DNA from: Dendrocalamus latiflorus
Lineage: Eukaryota > Streptophyta > Magnoliopsida > Poales > Poaceae
Reading direction: 5' to 3'
Length of the DNA stretch: 64,000 bases
NCBI GenBank assembly: GCA_017311315.1
Contig: CM029654.1
Span: forward strand, 25,503,879 to 25,567,878
Shown: positions 58,475 through 64,000 of the stretch, piece after piece
Position numbering within the stretch: the first letter of the stretch is position 1
Layout: each line of letters starts with the position of its first letter
Program-made: the position numbers and the translations under genes
Notes under the pieces: generated by a model
The model's input: only the letters and a program-made list of their open reading frames with translations
What the model was told of the DNA's origin: nothing
The model's database searches: none

Positions 58475-60290
58475 AATAAAATAATTTTTATAATAAAATT
58501 TATAAATTAATTATAGTATATACTGTAACGACTTTATTTATATCGATCAAAACTGTATATAAATTTAAATTACTCCATACTCTCTTTTACGAATAGCCTA
58601 AAAATCATAAATCAATGAAAAAAAAGAGCCTATGACATCCACTCGTTTGCTCTCTTCTGGTCCTACTTGTTTCCGTCTAAGTTTTTATCCCGTTGCTTTC
58701 GAGCGTTGGATCAGATTAAACCCCTATTTAAAATAGCTTTTAGGGTAGCTTTTGACTTTAATTTTTCTGAAAGCTGAAATAATCAAAGTGGATTCTTAAA
58801 ACCACTTCTTCAAATTACTCCCTGACTTGGTTGTCGCATGCGGTGTCTACGTCGATATCTTTACTATTCGCTGTTATCTTAAAAAAACACAGTAAAAAAT
58901 CACCTGTCACAACTAAAACTATACCGCAGCATTTTGAACGGGGACTTATTTTGCCTGGTTTTTTTGCGTGCTATGCACACGCCGGCTTTTTGGGGGTGCA
59001 TCATGCATGTTGTTGGCGCTTGGGTGCCCAGGCCGGTTTGAAGGCTGGCTTCGAGGGACTTGTGTTATATAAATTGTAATCTCGTGTACGGCAAATTTCC
59101 CCTAAGAAAGCTTATGATATAGTCAGAGGCTTTTTAGATTATAAATTGATTATAGTATACACTAATAATTTTATTTATATTGTTTAAAATCGCACGTAAA
59201 TTTCTATTACTATGTACTCTCTCACAAACAATTTAAAAATCATTAACCGCAGATACACCAATCCTCTTCTCAATTGTACGTAACTAGATACAACGTAACG
59301 CTATTGCACGTGAAGAAGAATGAAATAAAACAAGCTTATGGTAAGCAATGGTGTTCATCTTTACACAGCTAACTCAAGATGATATACGGCGTCCTACCAA
59401 ATGAGTTTCTATGGTTTGACTAAATTGATCGTGGTGTGAAAGGAACCACCATGGTAGATGCTAAAATGACTTTACAAAAATGATAATATCTAGAGTGGTA
59501 ATATCACATAACTATACAATTAGAGATGGAATATTCCCTCCACTTACGCCAACTCAACCCGGACGAGTTCATTGTATTGTCAACGAAACACTCGATCGAG
59601 GACATACACCGAACCATCTACCATCCAAAAACAATTTTTACTTCTGACCTTTAGTTTAATTTCATCTTTTTTACTTTTAGGTTTTTTTTCTTTGCATTGT
59701 CCTTAATGATATAACTTTTTTATTTTTTTATTTTTTAAATTTTATTACAAAAAACAACCGTTATAATGTATTTTTTATTATAATATTTTTTCAGCTAGAA
59801 ATCAGAAGGTGTTTTGGGCACTGCTGTACTACCTTAGAGGCCTCCATAAAATCCTTGGCTCCACGTAGCCACACGCTGACCCACATAACATTACAAAATT
59901 CTGACACGTCACCAATTTCACATGCCGCAACTTCCCTGGGCCCCGCGACCCATCAATGGAGGTGCAACGTCCAGTTCTTAAGAGGGCACGTGGCTAGCTG
60001 TACTATTTGCCACGTAGGCCCAGTAGATATTTTCACAAGCCACTGTATCATCACTAGGATTTGGAACTCTCCATTTCAGATTTTAAAAGTTATTTTTAAC
60101 TTTTATATGATACTTAGCTTTTAAACAAAATATCTTAAAGATAGGATTTATAAATTAATTATAGTACGCACTGTAACGACTTTATTTATAGTGACCAAAA
60201 TTATATGCGAGTTATTTATATCTCCATTCTCTCACACAAATAGCCATAAGTTATAAATCATAGCTATAAATCAAAACTAAAAAAGAATCG
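58475..60290. repeat. three copies of the dispersed AT-rich repeat
   Basis: Copies at about 58,475-58,620, 59,130-59,260 and 60,110-60,290 share TTATAAATTAATTATAGTAT and then a CGACTTTATTTATATCGATC-like phrase and CTCTCTTTTACGAATAG-like sequence. Between them is AT-rich DNA with no supported gene. Confidence 0.6.
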
Positions 60291-61589
60291 TCCTTTGTTT
60301 GCTCGATTTTTTCCCTTGTCTTCAGGGCTAGCTTTGAGTTAGATAGGCCTACCAGACTATCCTCGAAAAGATCTTTGAAAACACCCTCAGAAAAAAAATT
60401 AGCTCCAATTGCTTCTATATAATAGATTTGAACTGTCTTTTAAACTGCTGACCTATCGCGCGATCGATTGCTTTGTTGATTTGAAAGATCAACAAGGCTT
60501 TATTGACAGTGACCTAATCTCAAGGAGCTTAGAAAGCTATAATTGAATCCGTGTTCCTTTGGTTGTGATAAAATGACCGACACAATATTCACATAGCAGG
60601 AATACACATCGTAGATCATATATGGCAATGCACATGAGGGGAGAATGAATTTTTAGCATACATAACATATTTTACACTTGTATTTACAAAAATAGCCATA
60701 TTTATATGGTATTAACAAAAATAACACTTCTACCATTCGATCACCGGGCAGCAGGTGCTTGCAAATGACACGTGGCCCGGTCACCGATGGCAGGCGCCCA
60801 CTGTCCGGCCACCAGACGACAGGTGGTCTGTCGCCCAGCCACAATACGGTAGGTGACCTGCTGTCTGGTGGCAATATGGCAGGTAATTAAACCAATTTAA
60901 TTGTCTATCCTAATTTTTTTGCATACTATTTTTTAAAATTTTAAATATAGCTAATGAGCTTAAAAATTACAAAATTTTATGTGCAACCTTCCAACACAAC
61001 GAACTTGACTGTGTAATTGTTTGACAATTTTATCTACTCTGAATGTGCTCAAAAATTCGTATGATTTTAATATTTGTAGGAGTTGTTATATATAACAAAT
61101 GAGCTCCAAAAATTATAAAACTTTATGGAAAGCCTTCTGACATAATCGACCTAATTGTGTAATTTTTAGGGAATTTTATGTAATCCGAATTTGCCATGTT
61201 AATGTATGTAAGTTTAATCATAAAATTAGCTATGCACAGGCATCTTTTGCAGTGCGTGACATCTATTTTTTGTGAAGTTTATACATTACAAATCTTTATA
61301 GAATTACATGTAATAGTACAAAAAACACATCGCACGAATGCGATATGGCTCACCCATCTGAGCCACTGCTATCTCCTCGCAGCGTCTACCTCCCCGTGTG
61401 TGGTTTTGTCTTCTGTTGAGTACGAGTATGTCCCATAGGGTACATCAATCGGTCCAGAGGTTGCGTCTCAGTTCAGAGGAGCTATGGAGACCGTTCCGTT
61501 TGTTGAGTGGACGGCGGTGCTCCAGTAGGCTGAGGTACAGCAGGTTGGGTCCAGTGAGCGTCAATGTCTTCCAACGGAGACATGTTGAA
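60291..61589. other. probable left terminus of a second MULE; otherwise no gene seen
   Basis: At about 60,650-60,730 an AT-rich stretch (ATTTACAAAAATAGCCATAT) leads into a cluster of GCAGGTG/CACCGGGCAG and GACAGGTGGTCTGTCGCCC motifs (60,740-60,880). This is the same layout as the ends of the MULE at 25,061. The partner end would lie beyond the window. The rest is AT-rich and non-coding. Confidence 0.4.
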
Positions 61590-62556
61590 CTATAAGCCGC
61601 CAGCAGTAATGTCGTGAACGAAGGATTCTAGAAATCTCTCTCGTGGTGAGGAGGAGCTCTCGCCTTGACTGTATGACATGGTAGCGAAGCCGGAGGAGCT
61701 CTGCCCACCGAAGTCTCCAAACCCTGGGTATGGTGTGAACGCTGAGCTCTGCCCTGTGTACACTGCAAACTCTAGCATTGTGTACTGCTCCCTAGAAGCA
61801 TCCAAGAGGCCTATATCATCATCGGCGGACTCAACGTCACCCCCACGTTGGAGGCTGCAAGATAAAACAATGTTAGTCACAATAAATATTTTGGATATAC
61901 AATGTGAATCTCGTACCTCCTGGATATGCAGCGAAGATAAATGATGGGTAGCGGTACTCTGTGTAGGTGCGAGGCGGACAAACTCGGCGTTACAAATATC
62001 ACTGTGTGTGGCTAGAAACATGCTCCAACCAAAGAGCTGCATAAGGTACGCGACGAGGTGTGTCTTGATGAGATCGAGCGATGCATCCTACGGGCACACA
62101 CTGAAATTCTTCTGCCAAGCGTGGGGGATGCCATGAGCACCCTCCGGGATAGGCAGGCCAAACCGGTCTACCAGCCTCTCATTCCAGTCCACCGGTTCAG
62201 GGGCTGGAACAAGTGCATCATCTCAGAGAGAGACCGGTCAAGAACAAGACATCCTGTAGAGTGATCGTCATCTCACCCCACCGAAAGTGGAATGTGTGTG
62301 TCTCGTACCTCCACCTATCCACCAGTGCCGCGAGTAGGCTGCCATCAATGGTGAACTCGCGTCCAACAGAGACCAGTCTTGTAAAAGGCAACAAGCCCAT
62401 GGCCCGCATGATTGGGACGTAGTGCTTGTCTAGCTCCGATGGATCCCTCCCACCCCGCAGCTTGAAGGGCAGAGGGCCAGTCGCGTCACCCGTCATCCAT
62501 GAGTGGCACCGGTGGTTCTCATTGTAGAATTGTTTGAGAAGTTTCGGTAAAACCAT
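61590..62556 (-). pseudogene. plant mobile domain (PMD, MAIN-like) protein, broken
   Basis: On the minus strand the frame from 62,556 reads VLPKLLKQFYNENHRCHSWM and then VDRWRYETHTFHFRWGEMTI, TLQDVLFLTGLSLR. This is the core of the plant mobile domain. A two-base loss then gives a stop, while the next frame continues DALVPAPEPVDWNERLVDRF. Another shift leads to MQLFGWSMFLATHSDICNAE, also a PMD phrase, and a Gly/Ser/Pro tail ends at 61,590. PMD proteins are found both as host silencing factors (MAIN, MAIL1) and inside MULEs. The neighbouring MULE-like terminus favours a transposon copy. At least two frameshifts make it non-functional as read. Confidence 0.75.
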
Positions 62557-63545
62557 ACCTTTTAATAAATAGAATAGACCAAATATTAATGCGTGACTGA
62601 TAATGACACTAAAATACTAAAAGTTAGTGATTACATGCGTGTAATTACATATGAATAATTCATTAATTACCAACAATTTAATTACAATAACTCATTACTG
62701 AACCCTAACTAATTACCACTATAGTAATTATGACTGCTTAATTACACATTACAATACAATAACAAATTATGGGTATGTACCATATGTACACAAAAAAGTA
62801 CAAACTATATCTACATTACTACGACCAACTTACTTCATAACACAAACTACATTAATTACGACTAACTAAATAACACTAATTAACTAGGACTACGGGAATA
62901 ACGTCGAAAGCATGCGATAAAAAACTACCTGTATTTCGAGATAAGCAATCAACACTAGCGTACCCTCCTACCGTGTCCTTAATGAGATATGCACTAGCTT
63001 TTCAAAATAATTAATGCACTCTTAATTTTGAGAGTACCTTGTAATAAATGGGATAGACGAAATATTAGTACAAAGATTAATAATGATAGAAAATACTACA
63101 AGTTAGTGATTACATGTGTGCAAGTACATACGAATAATGCATTAATTACCAATAATTTGATTACCCGTCTGAAAAAATTATGAATAATTCATTATCGCCA
63201 TCCGTAGCACTTAATTACTTAGTACTAACTTATTACTTAACCCTAACTAATTGCCACTACAGTAATTACGACTGCTTAATTATATACTACCACACAATAA
63301 TAAATTATGGGTATCGTATGTACACAAAAATAGTAAAAATTATATCTAAATTACTATGATCTACTTACTTTAAAATACAAATTACATTAATTATGACTAA
63401 CTAAATAATACTAATTAACTAGGACTACGGGAATAACGTCGAAAGTATGCAATAAAAAATTACCTGCTTTTCGGGAGAAGCAATCAACACTGCCGCATCC
63501 TCCTGCTGCATCCTTAATGAGCTATGCACTGGCTTTTCAAAATAA
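62557..63545. repeat. tandem duplication of ~480-535 bp upstream of the PMD gene
   Basis: AGTTAGTGATTACATG occurs at 62,622 and 63,102, and GGACTACGGGAATAACGTCG at 62,887 and 63,422. The whole interval is a direct duplication with small indels. It is AT-rich (AATTAATTAC-type) and non-coding. It lies where the upstream intron or promoter of the PMD gene would be. Confidence 0.8.
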
Positions 63546-64000
63546 TGAGCTACACACTCTTAATTTTAAGCGACGATCACAAGAATGAGTTTCTGCGATG
63601 AGCAACTGAGATGAGCAATGACGAACTAAAAGAGGTTCGTATTTACGGCCGAGTGAAAAGAGAACTCAGTGCACTCACCCTGCAAATTAAGGACTCCTTG
63701 TCGACGAGTAGCACTTCAGATGAGAGAGGATGGCATGGTTACACTGAAAAATATGCTGACGAGGGAGCGGTCAAAGGGGGACGATATGGACATAACGACA
63801 TTAGGGCGGACGACGGAGTGCGCGAGGAGATGACACAGACAGAGTGACAATTGTGTGAAGGACACAGTAGAAAAGAAAAGATAGCAATAACGAGCTGACA
63901 TATGTGCGAACGACAGAGGTCAAGCACTGCAAAAGATGCTTAAGCATCGCTAATTTCATGATTAAATTAACATGATAAATTCAAAGTACATAAAATTCTA
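63546..64000. other. end of window, no gene seen
   Basis: Short open frames without motifs. It may be further internal sequence of the second MULE. Confidence 0.35.

Overview
The window is nuclear DNA of a grass (Poaceae). The genes have GC-rich first exons, GT-AG introns and CT-rich leaders. The intergenic DNA carries Stowaway-like and Tourist-like MITEs, a PIF/Harbinger element, a Mutator-like element, copia (SIRE/Maximus-like) and gypsy LTRs and a Helitron. No bacterial operons, CRISPR arrays, rRNA or tRNA genes were seen. I cannot name the species from sequence alone.

Layout. 1-5,000: non-coding tandem repeats with 30, about 88 and 66 bp units, probably part of a large LTR. 5,650-10,730: MITEs, dinucleotide repeats and a 633 bp fold-back. 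10,860-15,280: a complete eight-exon gene for glucose-6-phosphate 1-epimerase. 16,679-17,025: a Tourist-like MITE. 17,302-21,678: an apparently intact PIF/Harbinger transposon with transposase and Myb/SANT-like genes. 23,162-24,127: a GC-rich non-autonomous TIR element. 25,061-33,941: an 8.9 kb Mutator-like element with a decayed transposase and two decayed GRF-zinc-finger genes; its transposase is split by a solo LTR (29,942-32,208). 34,478-38,704: a complete RING-H2 ubiquitin ligase gene on the minus strand, with its promoter. 40,770-45,890: copia LTR and gypsy LTR remnants. 46,223-51,660: a Helitron on the minus strand carrying pieces of host genes. 52,000-53,360: Stowaway-like MITEs and a hairpin. 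55,700-58,291: a two-exon gene for a small conserved plant protein. 60,650-64,000: probably the left part of a second Mutator-like element, with a decayed plant-mobile-domain gene.

Three genes look like ordinary host genes: the epimerase, the RING ligase and the 106-residue protein. The most interesting object is the Helitron. Its captured exons can be spliced, with GT-AG borders throughout, into one uninterrupted 382-codon reading frame. That frame joins the N-terminus of a CGR2/CGR3-like Golgi pectin methyltransferase, a piece I do not recognise, and the C-terminal half of the photosystem II assembly factor HCF136. The second theme is two-component DNA transposition: an intact Harbinger pair next to a MITE with the same terminal motif, and a MULE whose accessory GRF genes sit beside its transposase. 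All exon borders were read by eye; no search or alignment program was run.
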